DNA of 64,000 bases from an uncultured Eubacteriales bacterium (GCA_902801165.1 CADCHI010000002.1:1-64000), one strand, 5' to 3'; positions 52,078 through 61,668 are shown, numbered from the stretch's first letter. The notes: generated from the letters alone by a model not told the origin. A program made the numbers and translations.

Positions 52078-53745
52078 TTACTTCTTGACGATGTACTTGC
52101 GCACGTCGATGGAGACGGCCAGGATGATGATCAGACCGCGGATGATGTACTGGATGTAAGGGTTGACGCCCAGGAAGTTCAGGGCGTACACGATGGCCTG
52201 CATGATGACCGCGCCGATGACGACGCCCTGGATGGTGCCGACGCCGCCGGAGAAGGACACGCCGCCGACCACGACCGCGCTGATGGCGTCGGTCTCATAG
52301 TTCAGACCGGTGTTGGCGCCGACGGCGGTGATGCGGGCCGCCTCCAGGAAGGACGCGATGCCGTACAGCACGCCGGCCATCAGGTAGACCAGCATGATGG
52401 TCTTGGCCACGTTGACGCCGGAGACCGCGGCAGCCTCGGTGTTGCCGCCCACGGCGAACATGTTCTTGCCCAGGGTGGTCTTGTTCCAGATGACCCACAC
52501 GATGGCCGCCATCACGATGAAGTAGATGACCACCACGGGGATGCGGATGCCGCCCACGTAGATGCCGCCCGCGGCCACGTTCAGGAACGTGGAATCAAAG
52601 GTGGACAGCGCCTGCGCGGTGCCGGAGGGCTGGGACTCGATGTACAGGCAGTTCGCGCCGTAGGCGATCAGCTGGGTACCCAGGGTGACGATGAAGGCGT
52701 GCAGGTGCAGCTTGGCGACGCCGAAGCCGTTGATCATGCTGAACAGCACGGCCACGGAGATGGAGGCCAGCAGCGGAACCAGCAGGCCCAGGCCGTTCAG
52801 CGGAGCGACCATGGTGGGATACATGCGGCTGGCGTAGGTCACGGACTGGACCAGGGACGCCGTCATGGCGGCGGAGATGCCCAGCACGCGGCCGATGGAC
52901 AGGTCAGTACCGGCCAGCACGATCAGGCCCGCGCAGCCCAAGGCCAGGATGCCCTTGGTGGAGGCGTTCTGCAGGATGTTCAGGATGTTGTCGATGCTCA
53001 GGAAGTCCGGGCGCAGGATCGAAACGACGATCAGGATCAGGCCCAGGATGATGAACAGCGCGTAGTTCAAAAGGGCCGCGGAGATCTTCTCGACCTTCGG
53101 GTTGGCAGCCTTCACGCGGGCGCGGGGCTTGATGCTCATGGCCGCGATCAGGAAGTACGCGCCGGCGATGACGATCAGGATCAGGCCGCAGAACATCACC
53201 AGCACCGCGTTGGTCATGTGCTTGTTGTTCAGCAGTCCCGGCAGGCCCTCGCGGTACAGGCCCAGCAGCGCCTCGTTGCTGGCCAGCGCGGCGAACTCCT
53301 CCTCGCTGACGCCCAGCGCCTCGCGGGCCATCTGCTCGCGCATCGGGTCGCTGCGATCGTGGTCCATGATCAGCTCGTTGAAGTTCTCCTCGGTCACGGT
53401 CTCGTCCATGCTCTGGGCGTAGGCGAAGAACGCCTCGCGGTCCTTGGAGTTCTTCACGGCCTCCTCATAGGCGACCCGCGCGTCCACGGCGCTGTCGACG
53501 GCGGCGGCGTCAAGGCCCAGGCCCTTCAGGAAGGCGCGCACCTTGTCGGCGCCGATCTTGGACAGGTCACCCAGCTCGGTCAGGGTATCCGGCGCTTGGA
53601 TGAAGCCCATGGCGTCCTTCTTGCTGACGCCCATCATGCTCGCGGCGTTGTTGTAGATATTCCTGCCGGTGATGCCATAGGCGGCCAGCGCGATGCCCAC
53701 AACCAGCACGATCAGCATGATAATGGAAGTAATTCTCTTTTTCAT
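52078..53745 (-). CDS. mglC: Galactose/methyl-galactoside ABC transporter permease
   Basis: Permease of 555 residues. An N-terminal extracytoplasmic region of about 150 residues after the first helix (not found in E. coli MglC, common in Clostridia) is followed by a BPD_transp_2 domain with about ten helices; hallmark segments are GCAGLIVLAGTDLSIGRVLG and GNTEAAAVSGVNVAKTIMLV. It pairs with MglA and MglB. The start ATG follows a GAGAGG-type site. Distance to mglA is 33 bases. Confidence 0.93.
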   Translation of the reverse strand: MKKRITSIIMLIVLVVGIALAAYGITGRNIYNNAASMMGVSKKDAMGFIQAPDTLTELGDLSKIGADKVRAFLKGLGLDAAAVDSAVDARVAYEEAVKNSKDREAFFAYAQSMDETVTEENFNELIMDHDRSDPMREQMAREALGVSEEEFAALASNEALLGLYREGLPGLLNNKHMTNAVLVMFCGLILIVIAGAYFLIAAMSIKPRARVKAANPKVEKISAALLNYALFIILGLILIVVSILRPDFLSIDNILNILQNASTKGILALGCAGLIVLAGTDLSIGRVLGISAAMTASLVQSVTYASRMYPTMVAPLNGLGLLVPLLASISVAVLFSMINGFGVAKLHLHAFIVTLGTQLIAYGANCLYIESQPSGTAQALSTFDSTFLNVAAGGIYVGGIRIPVVVIYFIVMAAIVWVIWNKTTLGKNMFAVGGNTEAAAVSGVNVAKTIMLVYLMAGVLYGIASFLEAARITAVGANTGLNYETDAISAVVVGGVSFSGGVGTIQGVVIGAVIMQAIVYALNFLGVNPYIQYIIRGLIIILAVSIDVRKYIVKK

Positions 53746-53778
53746 GTTCGCTTACCCTCTCTCTCCAAACGCAGATAA

Positions 53779-55296
53779 TCAGACATACTTCGCAGCCAGG
53801 GCCATGATCGTCTCCTGCTCGCCGGGAATGCCGCCGAAGTCCTTGCCGCGCTCCACGATGCCGGCCAGCCGTCCGTTGGACATGACCAGAATGCGGTCGC
53901 AGATGCCCAGCAGCTCGGGCATTTCGGAGGAGACCATCATGACGCTCTTCCCCTGGGAGGCCAGGTTCAGGATCAGCTCGTAGATCTCATATTTGGAACC
54001 GACGTCGATGCCTCGGGTCGGCTCGTCCAACAGCAGCACGTCCGGCTGGGTCAGCAGCCAGCGGCCGATGATGACCTTCTGCTGGTTGCCGCCGGAGAGG
54101 CTCTTGATGTGGGTGCGCTGGGACGGGGTCTTGACGCGCATGGAGTCGATGACCCACGCGGTGTCCTTGTTCATCTTGCCGCCGTTCAGCAGCGGCTTGC
54201 CGTAGGCGTTCACGTTGGCGATGATCGAGTTGAAGAGGATGCTCGCCTCGCCGAAGATGCCGGTGGCGCGGCGCTCCTCGGTGATCAGCGCGAAGCCGTT
54301 GTTGCGGGCCTCGTCGGTGGTGACGTTCTCGATCTTCTTGCCGCGCATGTCCACCTCGCCGCCGCCCTTGGTGAAGTAGCCGAACAGCGTGTTCAGCAGC
54401 TCCGTGCGGCGGGAACCCACCAGGCCGGCCACGCCCAGGACCTCGCCCTCGTGGAGCTGGAAGGTCACATCGTGGCAGGTGGGCTCGTACATGCCGGTCA
54501 GGCCCTTGACGTCCAGCAGGACCTTGCCGACCTTGTTGTTCTTCGGTGGGAAGCGGTTGGACATCTCGCGGTTGACCATCAGGCGAATGATCTCGTCGGT
54601 GGTCAGCTCGCTGGCCGGGCGGGTGGCGACCCACTGGCCGTCGCGCATGATGGTGACGTCGTCGGAGATGCGCAGGATCTCGTCCATCTTGTGGGAGATG
54701 TAGATGATGCCCACGCCCTTGGCCGTCAGGCGGTTCATGATGCGGAACAGGTGCTCGACCTCGTCCTCGGTCAGGGAGGAAGTCGGCTCGTCCAGCACCA
54801 GGATCTGCGCGTTGTAGGACACGGCCTTAGCGATCTCAACCATCTGGCGCTTGGAGACGGACAGCTCGCCGATGATGGTGCGCGGGTCCACGTCGATCTC
54901 CAAGTCGTCGAATATGGCCTTGGTCTCCTGGTACATCTTCCGGGAATCCACCATGCCGATCTTGTTCAGCGGGAAGCGGCCCAGATAGACGTTCTCCATG
55001 ACGGAGCGGCGGAGCACCTGGTTCAACTCCTGGTGCACCATGGCCACGCCATTGTCCAGCGCGTCGCGGGGGCTGGAAAAGGTGACGGGCTGGCCGTTCA
55101 TCGTGATGGTGCCGCCGTCACGGGTGTAGATGCCGAACAGGCACTTCATCAGCGTCGATTTTCCCGCGCCGTTTTCACCCATCAGCGCGTGAACCGTGCC
55201 CGTTCTCAGTTGCAGCTTCGCGTGGTCCAGCGCCTTGACGCCGGGAAACTGCTTCTCAATGTCCAGCATCTCAAGCAGATACTGTTGTTCGGACAT
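53779..55296 (-). CDS. mglA: Galactose/methyl-galactoside ABC transporter ATP-binding protein
   Basis: ATPase of 505 residues with two nucleotide-binding domains. First domain: Walker [10 protein letters not shown], signature [12 protein letters not shown], Walker [11 protein letters not shown]. Second domain: degenerate Walker A (GLVGSRRTE), signature [15 protein letters not shown] and Walker [14 protein letters not shown]. This matches the MglA/RbsA family. The ATG at 55296 follows GAGGTTAATC; the frame extends 15 bases upstream without a site. It is separated from mglB by about 200 bases with a strong hairpin. Confidence 0.94.
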   Translation of the reverse strand: MSEQQYLLEMLDIEKQFPGVKALDHAKLQLRTGTVHALMGENGAGKSTLMKCLFGIYTRDGGTITMNGQPVTFSSPRDALDNGVAMVHQELNQVLRRSVMENVYLGRFPLNKIGMVDSRKMYQETKAIFDDLEIDVDPRTIIGELSVSKRQMVEIAKAVSYNAQILVLDEPTSSLTEDEVEHLFRIMNRLTAKGVGIIYISHKMDEILRISDDVTIMRDGQWVATRPASELTTDEIIRLMVNREMSNRFPPKNNKVGKVLLDVKGLTGMYEPTCHDVTFQLHEGEVLGVAGLVGSRRTELLNTLFGYFTKGGGEVDMRGKKIENVTTDEARNNGFALITEERRATGIFGEASILFNSIIANVNAYGKPLLNGGKMNKDTAWVIDSMRVKTPSQRTHIKSLSGGNQQKVIIGRWLLTQPDVLLLDEPTRGIDVGSKYEIYELILNLASQGKSVMMVSSEMPELLGICDRILVMSNGRLAGIVERGKDFGGIPGEQETIMALAAKYV

Positions 55297-55429
55297 GATT
55301 AACCTCACCACTTTTCACAGTTTTATCGTCGTTTGCAATGACTGTTCATCGCCCCACAGGGGCGCCGCTCTGCCATCCGGTTCCGTCCGAATGGCACAGC
55401 CCCGCCTCCGGGTCGCGCACTCTCAAATA

Positions 55430-55461
55430 CGGTTCCGGCGACACGGTGGTCGCCGGAACCG
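55430..55461 (-). promoter_or_regulatory. Strong hairpin between mglB and mglA
   Basis: A 13-bp stem (CGGTTCCGGCGAC/GTCGCCGGAACCG) with a 6-base loop, without T-run. Positioned after mglB, it could stabilise the mglB mRNA and lower mglA-mglC expression, a usual pattern for binding-protein operons. Confidence 0.6.
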
Positions 55462-55497
55462 TCTGACTGCGTCGATCAGACCGATTGCACGGCAGGA

Positions 55498-56544
55498 TTA
55501 CTGCACGGAATCAGCAGTGATCTTGGCATAGGGGATGTACACGGAGCAGCCGTCGTCGTTGAGCTTATACTTGCTCTCGAGGCCCTCGTACCAGGTGCCG
55601 TTGATCAGCCAGTTCATGGCAAAGCGGATGTTGGCCTCGCCCATGGCGTCGCCGTCCTGCTTAACGGTAGCGGTCATCTTGCCGGCCTTGATGGCTTCGA
55701 TGGCGGCGTCGGTGGCGTCAACGCCGATGACGGCGATGGCCTTGTCGCCCTCGTTGCCGGTGTTGTAGCCGGACTGGTTCAGAGCCGCGATGACGCCGAT
55801 GGCCATGTCATCGTTGTTGGCGAAGACCAGCTCGATCTCGGGGTGGGACTGCCAGATGGACAGCATGGCGTCGTTGGCCTTGCCGGTATCCCAGTCAGCC
55901 ACGATGATGTCGTTGACCATCTCCAGCGGCACGCCCAGAGCAGCGGCAGTCTCCTCGGAGTACTGGGTGCGGGCGATGGCTTCGGGGTTGTTGGCAACGC
56001 CCTTGAACTCCACGAACTGCACCTTGCCGTCGCCGTTCAGGTCGATGGCAGCGCTGTCAGCGGCCCACAGGTCGGCCAGGATCTCGCCCTGCATGTCGCC
56101 GGCCTCGCGGGGCAGCGTGCCCACGAAGAAAGCGCCGGATTCCTTCACGACGGAATCATAGGTGTCTTCCGACGGCGGAATGTTGTAGAACAGGAAGGGG
56201 ATGCCGGCCGCGGTGAACTTGTCCACCAGAGTCTGGCCGCCAGCGGGCTCAGCCAGGTTGATGATGACGAAATCGGGCTTCTTGCCGATGATCTGGTCGG
56301 CCTGCTCGACCTGCTTGGCCATGTCGTCCTGCGCGTCGTCCATGGTGAGGTTGATCTTGGTGCCCAGCTCGTCGGCCACCAGCTCGGCCCACTTGGTCAT
56401 GCCCTGACGGACGGTGGAGCCGTAGGTGTCGTCAAACTTCCAGACCAGCACGTGGATGTTGTACTCGTCCTTCATCTCCGCCATGGCGGTGAAGCAGGAC
56501 AGCGCCAGCACGAGGGCCAGCACGAGAACCAGAATTTTCTTCAT
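55498..56544 (-). CDS. mglB: Galactose/glucose-binding protein of the mgl transporter
   Basis: Substrate-binding protein of 348 residues with a signal peptide (MKKILVLVLALVLALSC, then FTAMAE); both cleavage after AMA and an atypical lipobox at Cys-17 are possible. Periplasmic-binding-protein type 1 sugar-binding segments are visible: FVIINLAEPAGGQTLVDKF, VFANNDDMAIGVIAAL and AVIGVDATDAAIEAIKAGKM. It also keeps LNGDGKVQFVEFKG, which resembles the EF-hand-like calcium loop of MglB. GGAGGAG precedes the ATG. It is the first gene of the operon. Confidence 0.93.
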   Translation of the reverse strand: MKKILVLVLALVLALSCFTAMAEMKDEYNIHVLVWKFDDTYGSTVRQGMTKWAELVADELGTKINLTMDDAQDDMAKQVEQADQIIGKKPDFVIINLAEPAGGQTLVDKFTAAGIPFLFYNIPPSEDTYDSVVKESGAFFVGTLPREAGDMQGEILADLWAADSAAIDLNGDGKVQFVEFKGVANNPEAIARTQYSEETAAALGVPLEMVNDIIVADWDTGKANDAMLSIWQSHPEIELVFANNDDMAIGVIAALNQSGYNTGNEGDKAIAVIGVDATDAAIEAIKAGKMTATVKQDGDAMGEANIRFAMNWLINGTWYEGLESKYKLNDDGCSVYIPYAKITADSVQ

Positions 56545-57016
56545 TGTGTTCTCCTCCTTGTTTTTTTGTTATCTCAGGGGATACGCGACCCCCGAATAAC
56601 CGGCTTTGGCATGCGTTATCGCGGACGTTTCGCGCCTTCCGATGAGCGCCGTCCGCGCAAGGGCCCGATGGGGTTAAGCAATGCCATACACTCTTAACGA
56701 TATGATTCAGTATAACATAAACAAACCCGATTGTCTACAGAAATCAACGGAAAAAGACAAAAATTCCACCATCTTTCCTTTACAATCCCGCAAAACCTTC
56801 TCCACGGGCTTGCGGAATCGCCTGGCGGCTTTTTCATTCCCTGCCGGCTGGCTTGGCGCCTGATCCACGAAGATAATACTTCCATCGGGCCCGTCCATCG
56901 ACAGCGGGAGGATTCAAGCCGCCAGGCTTTCGCACTTCTTTACACAAATAAATGCGTAAAGTCCTTGACGAAACACCCCAAAACGCCTATGATGATAGTG
57001 AATGGAGTGAATAATT
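56545..57016. promoter_or_regulatory. Divergent promoter region of mglB and lysA
   Basis: On the minus strand TAGACA (56737-56732) and TATACT (56714-56709), 17 bases apart, start the mglB transcript about 160 bases before its ATG. On the plus strand TTGACG (56965-56970) and TATGAT (56988-56993), 17 bases apart, serve lysA. The 220 bases between contain no clear gene or riboswitch that I can recognise. Confidence 0.65.
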
Positions 57017-58285
57017 ATGCAAAAGAAGCCCTTCGTCAGCCATGAAAAGCTGCTTGAGATCGTCTCCAGGTACCCCACCCCCTTCCACCTCTACGACGAG
57101 GCCGGCATCCGCCGCACGGCGCAGGAGGTGAAAAGCGCCTTCGCCTGGAACGGAGGCTTCCGGGAGTACTACGCCGTGAAGGCGTGCCCCAATCCATTCA
57201 TATTGAAGCTGCTGAAGGAAGAGGGCTGCGGCGTGGACTGCGCCTCCATGACGGAGCTGCGGCTTGCCGAAGCGCTGGGCTTCCGCGGCGACGAGATCAT
57301 GTTCTCCTCCAACGAGACCCCCGGCGAGGAGTATGAATATGCCCGCAAGCTGAATGCCATCATCAACTTGGATGACATCACCCACATCGACTTCCTCGCG
57401 GCCCACGGCGGCATCCCCGAGAAGATCTGCCTGCGCTTCAACCCCGGCGGGGAGCTGCTGATCGGTTCGGTCTACATGGGCCAGCCGGACGCCTCCAAGT
57501 TCGGCATGACCCGCCAGCAGATCTATTCCGCGGTCCAGCGCCTGATGCAGCTGGGCGTGAAGCGCTTCGGCCTGCACGCGCTGCTGGCCAGCAACGCCGC
57601 TGACAACGATTACTATCCCGCCAACGCCATGATCCTGTTCCAGCTGGCCGTGGAGCTGCACAGGAAGCTGGGCGCGGAGTTCTTCATGGTCAACCTCTCC
57701 GGCGGCGTCGGCATCCCCTATCTTCCCGAGCAGCGCATGCCGGACATCGCCCGCATCGGCGCCTCCATCCACGACACCTTTGTCGACGTGATGGCCGCTG
57801 AGGGCCTGGAGGGCGTCTCCCTGGCCACGGAGCTGGGCCGCTTCATGACCGGCCCCCACGGCTGCCTGGTGGCCACGGCCATCCACAAGAAGCACATCTA
57901 CAAGGAGTACATCGGCCTGGACGCCTGCGCCGTGAATTTGATGCGCCCCGCCATGTACGACGCCTACCACCACATCACCGTCTCCGGCAAGGAAGACGCC
58001 CTGTGCGACCACGTGTACGACGTGGTGGGCTCGCTGTGCGAGAACAACGACAAGTTCGCCATCGACCGGGCGCTGCCCCAGATCAACGACGGCGACCTCA
58101 TCATCATCCACGATACCGGCGCCCACGGCTTCTCCATGGGCTATAACTACAACGGCAAGCTGAAGAGCGCGGAGATCCTCCTGCACCCGGACGGCAGCTT
58201 CGACATGATCCGCCGTGCGGAGACCATTCGGGACTACTTCGCCACCTTCGACTTCTGCGACATCCTCAAGGACATCAATATGTAA
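57017..58285 (+). CDS. lysA: Diaminopimelate decarboxylase
   Basis: PLP enzyme of 422 residues that converts meso-DAP to lysine. PLP lysine in YYAVKACPNP (Lys-55), phosphate-binding NLSGGVGIPY, and EHGRF-type segment ATELGRFMTGPHG; the active-site cysteine region appears as DVVGSLCENND. Length and fold type III layout match LysA. GGAGTG lies 8 bases before the ATG. The gene is single with its own promoter and terminator. An ornithine or carboxynorspermidine decarboxylase is less likely given the substrate-loop sequence, but not excluded. Confidence 0.88.
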   Translation: MQKKPFVSHEKLLEIVSRYPTPFHLYDEAGIRRTAQEVKSAFAWNGGFREYYAVKACPNPFILKLLKEEGCGVDCASMTELRLAEALGFRGDEIMFSSNETPGEEYEYARKLNAIINLDDITHIDFLAAHGGIPEKICLRFNPGGELLIGSVYMGQPDASKFGMTRQQIYSAVQRLMQLGVKRFGLHALLASNAADNDYYPANAMILFQLAVELHRKLGAEFFMVNLSGGVGIPYLPEQRMPDIARIGASIHDTFVDVMAAEGLEGVSLATELGRFMTGPHGCLVATAIHKKHIYKEYIGLDACAVNLMRPAMYDAYHHITVSGKEDALCDHVYDVVGSLCENNDKFAIDRALPQINDGDLIIIHDTGAHGFSMGYNYNGKLKSAEILLHPDGSFDMIRRAETIRDYFATFDFCDILKDINM

Positions 58286-58298
58286 CCGATCATCATTC

Positions 58299-58336
58299 AA
58301 AACAGACCGTGTTCTGTATAGAACTCGGTCTGTTTT
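58299..58336. terminator. Terminator between lysA and sigF
   Basis: AAAACAGACCG and CGGTCTGTTTT arms with an inner GTTCT/AGAAC pairing; A and T flanks make it bidirectional. Confidence 0.9.
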
Positions 58337-58370
58337 CTGTATTTTGCCTTCCCTTCCGCTTGTATAGGGC

Positions 58371-59108
58371 TCAAATCGCGCCGTCCGTGCCTGCCTGCTC
58401 CCGCATCCGCTTGAGGATACGGCTTTCCAACCGGGAGACCTGGACCTGTGTGACGCCCATGTCCCGGGCGATGTTCGCCTGGGTGTGGCGCTTGAAGTAG
58501 CGCCTGACGATCAGCGCCCGCTCCTGGGGCTCCAGCCCTTCCAACAGGCGTGCCAGCGTCAGTCGCCGGTCCACTGCGACCATGGGATTTTTGCCCAGCA
58601 CATCCATCAGCCGCAGCTCGGTGTCCCCCGCCACCGGTTCCTCCAGGGAGCGCACCCGGCCCCGGCTGTTCATCGCCAGCACCACGTCCCCGCTCTCAAG
58701 TCCCAGCCCTTCAGCGATCTCATCCACGGCAGGCTGACGGCCATGCTCGGATTGATACGCTTCGACAAACGCTTCCACTCGCCGCGCGCGCTCCCGAATG
58801 GTCCGGGAGATGTGCACCGGGCCGTCGTCCCGCAGGAAGCGCCGGATCTCCCCCATGATCACCGGCACCGCGTAGGTGGAGAATCGGACCGGATACTCCG
58901 GGTCGAAGCGGTCCACCGCCTTCAGCAGCCCCATGCAGCCGTACTGCACAAGGTCCTCATACTCCACGCCCCGTCCCACAAACCGCTTCGCCACGTACTT
59001 GACCAGCGGCATGTTTTCCCGTATCACCGCTTCCCGGGCCGCCGCGTCTCCCTCCCGGGCCCTGAGCAGCTTCTCCCGGGCGTCGCTTTCGTGGGCTTCA
59101 CCGCTCAA
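58371..59108 (-). CDS. sigF: RNA polymerase sporulation sigma factor SigF
   Basis: Forespore-specific early sigma factor, 245 residues. Regions: NMPLVKYVAKRFVGRGVEYE, DLVQYGCMGLLKAVDRFDP, FSTYAVPVIMGEIRRFLRDD, and region 4 QANIARDMGVTQVQVSRLES, all typical of SigF/SigG. Position after spoIIAA-spoIIAB identifies it as SigF. The start is a TTG that overlaps the spoIIAB stop codon (TTGA), so it is translated with its anti-sigma factor. Confidence 0.94.
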   Translation of the reverse strand: MSGEAHESDAREKLLRAREGDAAAREAVIRENMPLVKYVAKRFVGRGVEYEDLVQYGCMGLLKAVDRFDPEYPVRFSTYAVPVIMGEIRRFLRDDGPVHISRTIRERARRVEAFVEAYQSEHGRQPAVDEIAEGLGLESGDVVLAMNSRGRVRSLEEPVAGDTELRLMDVLGKNPMVAVDRRLTLARLLEGLEPQERALIVRRYFKRHTQANIARDMGVTQVQVSRLESRILKRMREQAGTDGAI

Positions 59109-59560
59109 GCCCGCCGCGGGAGCGCCTCGTCCCGCAGCCGAATGCGCTTGATCAGTCGCACCGTGGTGCCCTGCCCCACCGCGCTGCGCACGTGCACGCT
59201 GTCCATGAAGCTCTCCATCACCGTGAAGCCCATGCCGGAGCGCTCCTCGCCCGGGGCAGTTGTGAAGAAGGGCTGACGGGCGCGCTCCACGTCCCGAATG
59301 CCGCAGCCCCGGTCGATCACGTCGATCTGGACCTTTCCGCCCTCGTCATAGCAGGCCCGCAGCCGCACGGTGCCACCATGATTCATGTAACCGTGGACGA
59401 TGGCGTTGGTCACCGCCTCGGAAACCGCCGTCTTGATGTCCGCCAGCTCCTCCATCGTCGGGTCGAGGGGCAGCAAAAAGCCGCTGACCGCCAGCCGCGC
59501 GAAGGCCTCGTTCTCCGGCCGCGCCGGGAAATCCAGGCGCATTTCGTTGATCATGTTCAT
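59105..59560 (-). CDS. spoIIAB: Anti-sigma F factor SpoIIAB
   Basis: Serine kinase and anti-sigma factor of 151 residues with GHKL motifs: AVSEAVTNAIVHGYMN (N box), IDVIDRGCGIRDVERA (G1), and RSGMGFTVMESFMDSV (G2). It binds SigF and phosphorylates SpoIIAA. GGAGCGGGTGAG precedes the ATG. Order AA-AB-F is the conserved spoIIA operon. Confidence 0.95.
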   Translation of the reverse strand: MNMINEMRLDFPARPENEAFARLAVSGFLLPLDPTMEELADIKTAVSEAVTNAIVHGYMNHGGTVRLRACYDEGGKVQIDVIDRGCGIRDVERARQPFFTTAPGEERSGMGFTVMESFMDSVHVRSAVGQGTTVRLIKRIRLRDEALPRRA

Positions 59561-59577
59561 CTCACCCGCTCCTTTCC

Positions 59578-59883
59578 TCAGGCCAGCCGCTCCACCAGCT
59601 GATACAGTCCCGCCATCTCGAATATCCTGTCGATGCGCGCGTCCGAGCCGAACACCGCCACGCTGCCGCCCCGCCGGGCCATCAGCTTGTACCGGCCGAT
59701 GATCAGCCCGATGCCGCTGCTGTCCATGAATTCCAGGCCGTTCAGGTCGAATATCAGCCGCTTCGCCCCGGTGTCCGCCACCAGCGCGTCCAGCTCCCGG
59801 CGAATCCGCGCCGCGGCTTCGTGGTCCAGCTCGCCGGACAGCCGCACGATCAGCGCGTTCCTCTTCTTTTCATAGGCAAGCAT
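59578..59883 (-). CDS. spoIIAA: Anti-anti-sigma F factor SpoIIAA
   Basis: STAS-domain protein of 101 residues; the phosphorylated serine lies in LEFMDSSGIGLIIGRYK (Ser-55/56). N-terminus MLAYEKKRNALIVRLSGELD. Dephosphorylated SpoIIAA displaces SigF from SpoIIAB. Start is the ATG at 59883 with GGGAGGGGG upstream; the open frame extends into the promoter. It is first of the spoIIA operon. Confidence 0.94.
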   Translation of the reverse strand: MLAYEKKRNALIVRLSGELDHEAAARIRRELDALVADTGAKRLIFDLNGLEFMDSSGIGLIIGRYKLMARRGGSVAVFGSDARIDRIFEMAGLYQLVERLA

Positions 59884-59915
59884 GAAATCCCCCTCCCGCA
59901 TACAGTGGAAGGGGA

Positions 59916-59943
59916 ATTCCATGCCCGCACTGTCGATTCCTTT
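59916..59943 (-). promoter_or_regulatory. Sigma-H-type promoter of the spoIIA operon, with a Spo0A-like box
   Basis: On the minus strand AAAGGAATC (59943-59935) and ATGGAAT (59922-59916) are 12 bases apart, fitting the sigma-H consensus RnAGGAwww and RnnGAAT. TGTCGAT (59931-59937, plus strand) differs from the 0A box at one base and overlaps the -35. This agrees with sigma-H and Spo0A control of spoIIA in B. subtilis. Confidence 0.75.
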
Positions 59944-59959
59944 GTCGCAAGGAGTCTAC

Positions 59960-61507
59960 CTATGCCGATTCCGGTCTTTCGTCCGACAGGTTGTCCTCGA
60001 GGATCTTCACCGCCTCCTCGCCGGTCAGCGATTCCGAGCGCATCAGGGCCTCCGCCAGCGCGTTCAAGGCGCGGTTATACCTGTCAATCAGTGAAAGCGT
60101 ACTGTCGTAGAGCCGGTTCAGCAGCGCCCGGCTCGCCTCCTGGCCGCCCGCGCCGCCGCAGCCCCGCTGGAGCGCCTTCAGGCTCACGGCAGGCTCACCT
60201 GCCATGCCCAGCTCCATCACCATGGCCATGGCCAGCTCCGCCGCCCGGGACAGGTCGCCGGAGGCTCCGGCGGTCAGCGCTTCTTCGCCAAGTACGGCCT
60301 GCTCCGCCGCCCGACCCGCCAGCAGCACGCAGATCTGGCTCTCCATCTGCCGCTTGTCCGGCATCACCCGCTCCCGGGGGACGCACAGGTTGTAGCCCGC
60401 CGCGCCGCCGCCCGCGGGGAGTATGCTGACCCGAAGGATGCGGCTTTCCGGGGCCAGCAGATAGCTGACCAGCGCGTGGCCCGCCTCGTGCACGGCGATG
60501 CTCCAGAGCTCCTCCGGCGAGGCGGTGGCCGGCCTGTCCGACCCAGCTACCGCCCTGTAGAAGGCGGTCTGGACCTCGCTTTTCCCGATGGTCGGCGTCC
60601 CGCGCAGAGCTGCCAGCAGCGCCGCCTCGTTCAGCAGGTTCTCCAGCGACGCGCCGGAGAAGCTGACCGTCTGCGCCGCCAGCTCGTCCAGGCTCACCTC
60701 GGCGTCGAGGGGCTTCCCGGCGCTGTGCAGCTTCAATATGCTCAGCCGCTCCGCCCTGCCGGGGAGCCCGACCTCGATCTGGCGGTCGAAGCGCCCCGGC
60801 CGCAGCAGCGCCGGGTCCAGGGCCTCCATGCGGTTCGTGGCCGCGATCACGATCACGCCATCGCCGGTGTAGAACCCGGACATCTCGCTGAGCAGCGCGT
60901 TCAACGTCTGGTCCCGCTCGTCGCTGACGCTGTCGTCCCTTCTCTTGCCCATGGCGTCGATCTCGTCGATGAACACCACGCACTTGCCCGCCTTGCGGGC
61001 CTTGCGAAACAGCTCCCGGACCCGGCTCGCGCCGACGCCCACGAACTTTTCCACGAAATCCGAGCCGGACAGCGCGAAGAAGGGCACGCCCGCTTCGCCC
61101 GCCAGCGCCCGGGCCAGCAGCGTCTTGCCCGTCCCGGGAGGGCCGTAGAGCAGCACGCCCCGGGGTATCCGCGCGCCGTAACGGACGTATTTCTCCGGTT
61201 CCCGGAGATAGTCCCGCAGCTCCCGCAGGCTGGCAAGGGCCTGCTCGTTGGCGGCCACCTTTGAAAAGTTGCACCGGCCGCGCACGTCCTCCGGCACCGC
61301 TCCCCGGGTGGCGCCCGCCGCCTCCGCGTGTCCAGGCGCGGGCCTTGTCACGGCAGTCGCCACAAAGCCCGCCAGGGCCAGCGCGGTCAGCACCTGGGCG
61401 ACGGTCGCCCGCGTTCGCGCCGCGCTGTCTATCGTCATGGAGAGCAGCAGGCCGCAAAGCGCCGCCGCCGCTGCCGCTCCCGCAAGGATTGCTCTGAATC
61501 GCTTCAT
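59960..61507 (-). CDS. FtsH-like membrane AAA protease, short form
   Basis: Membrane zinc protease of 515 residues (FtsH is usually 600-700). Two closely spaced transmembrane segments (about 5-25 and 35-54) leave almost no extracytoplasmic loop. AAA domain: Walker A GPPGTGKTLLARALAGEAGV, Walker B VVFIDEIDAMG, SRH AATNRMEALDPALLRPGRFD. Protease: HEAGH in SIAVHEAGHALVSYLL and the distal Asp in TAGASGDLSRAAELA. Start is ATG 61507, 8 bases after AGG; an ATG 6 bases earlier is too close. It ends 17 bases before the spoIIA promoter -35 and is divergent from a PBP gene, so it may be part of envelope remodelling in sporulation; a canonical ftsH probably exists elsewhere. Confidence 0.88.
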   Translation of the reverse strand: MKRFRAILAGAAAAAALCGLLLSMTIDSAARTRATVAQVLTALALAGFVATAVTRPAPGHAEAAGATRGAVPEDVRGRCNFSKVAANEQALASLRELRDYLREPEKYVRYGARIPRGVLLYGPPGTGKTLLARALAGEAGVPFFALSGSDFVEKFVGVGASRVRELFRKARKAGKCVVFIDEIDAMGKRRDDSVSDERDQTLNALLSEMSGFYTGDGVIVIAATNRMEALDPALLRPGRFDRQIEVGLPGRAERLSILKLHSAGKPLDAEVSLDELAAQTVSFSGASLENLLNEAALLAALRGTPTIGKSEVQTAFYRAVAGSDRPATASPEELWSIAVHEAGHALVSYLLAPESRILRVSILPAGGGAAGYNLCVPRERVMPDKRQMESQICVLLAGRAAEQAVLGEEALTAGASGDLSRAAELAMAMVMELGMAGEPAVSLKALQRGCGGAGGQEASRALLNRLYDSTLSLIDRYNRALNALAEALMRSESLTGEEAVKILEDNLSDERPESA

Positions 61508-61668
61508 ACCCATCACCTGTCCTGCCCTTCGGTCCGCGTTCACGCGGGCCGTCGTGTACATTCTATATGGCTTCACCGAAAAAGTCCACGCACAACTTCT
61601 GGCAGTGGTGACTAATTCAGGCGGCGCTGGGAATACTTTGTATGAATGACGCAAGGCGGGATGGTGTT

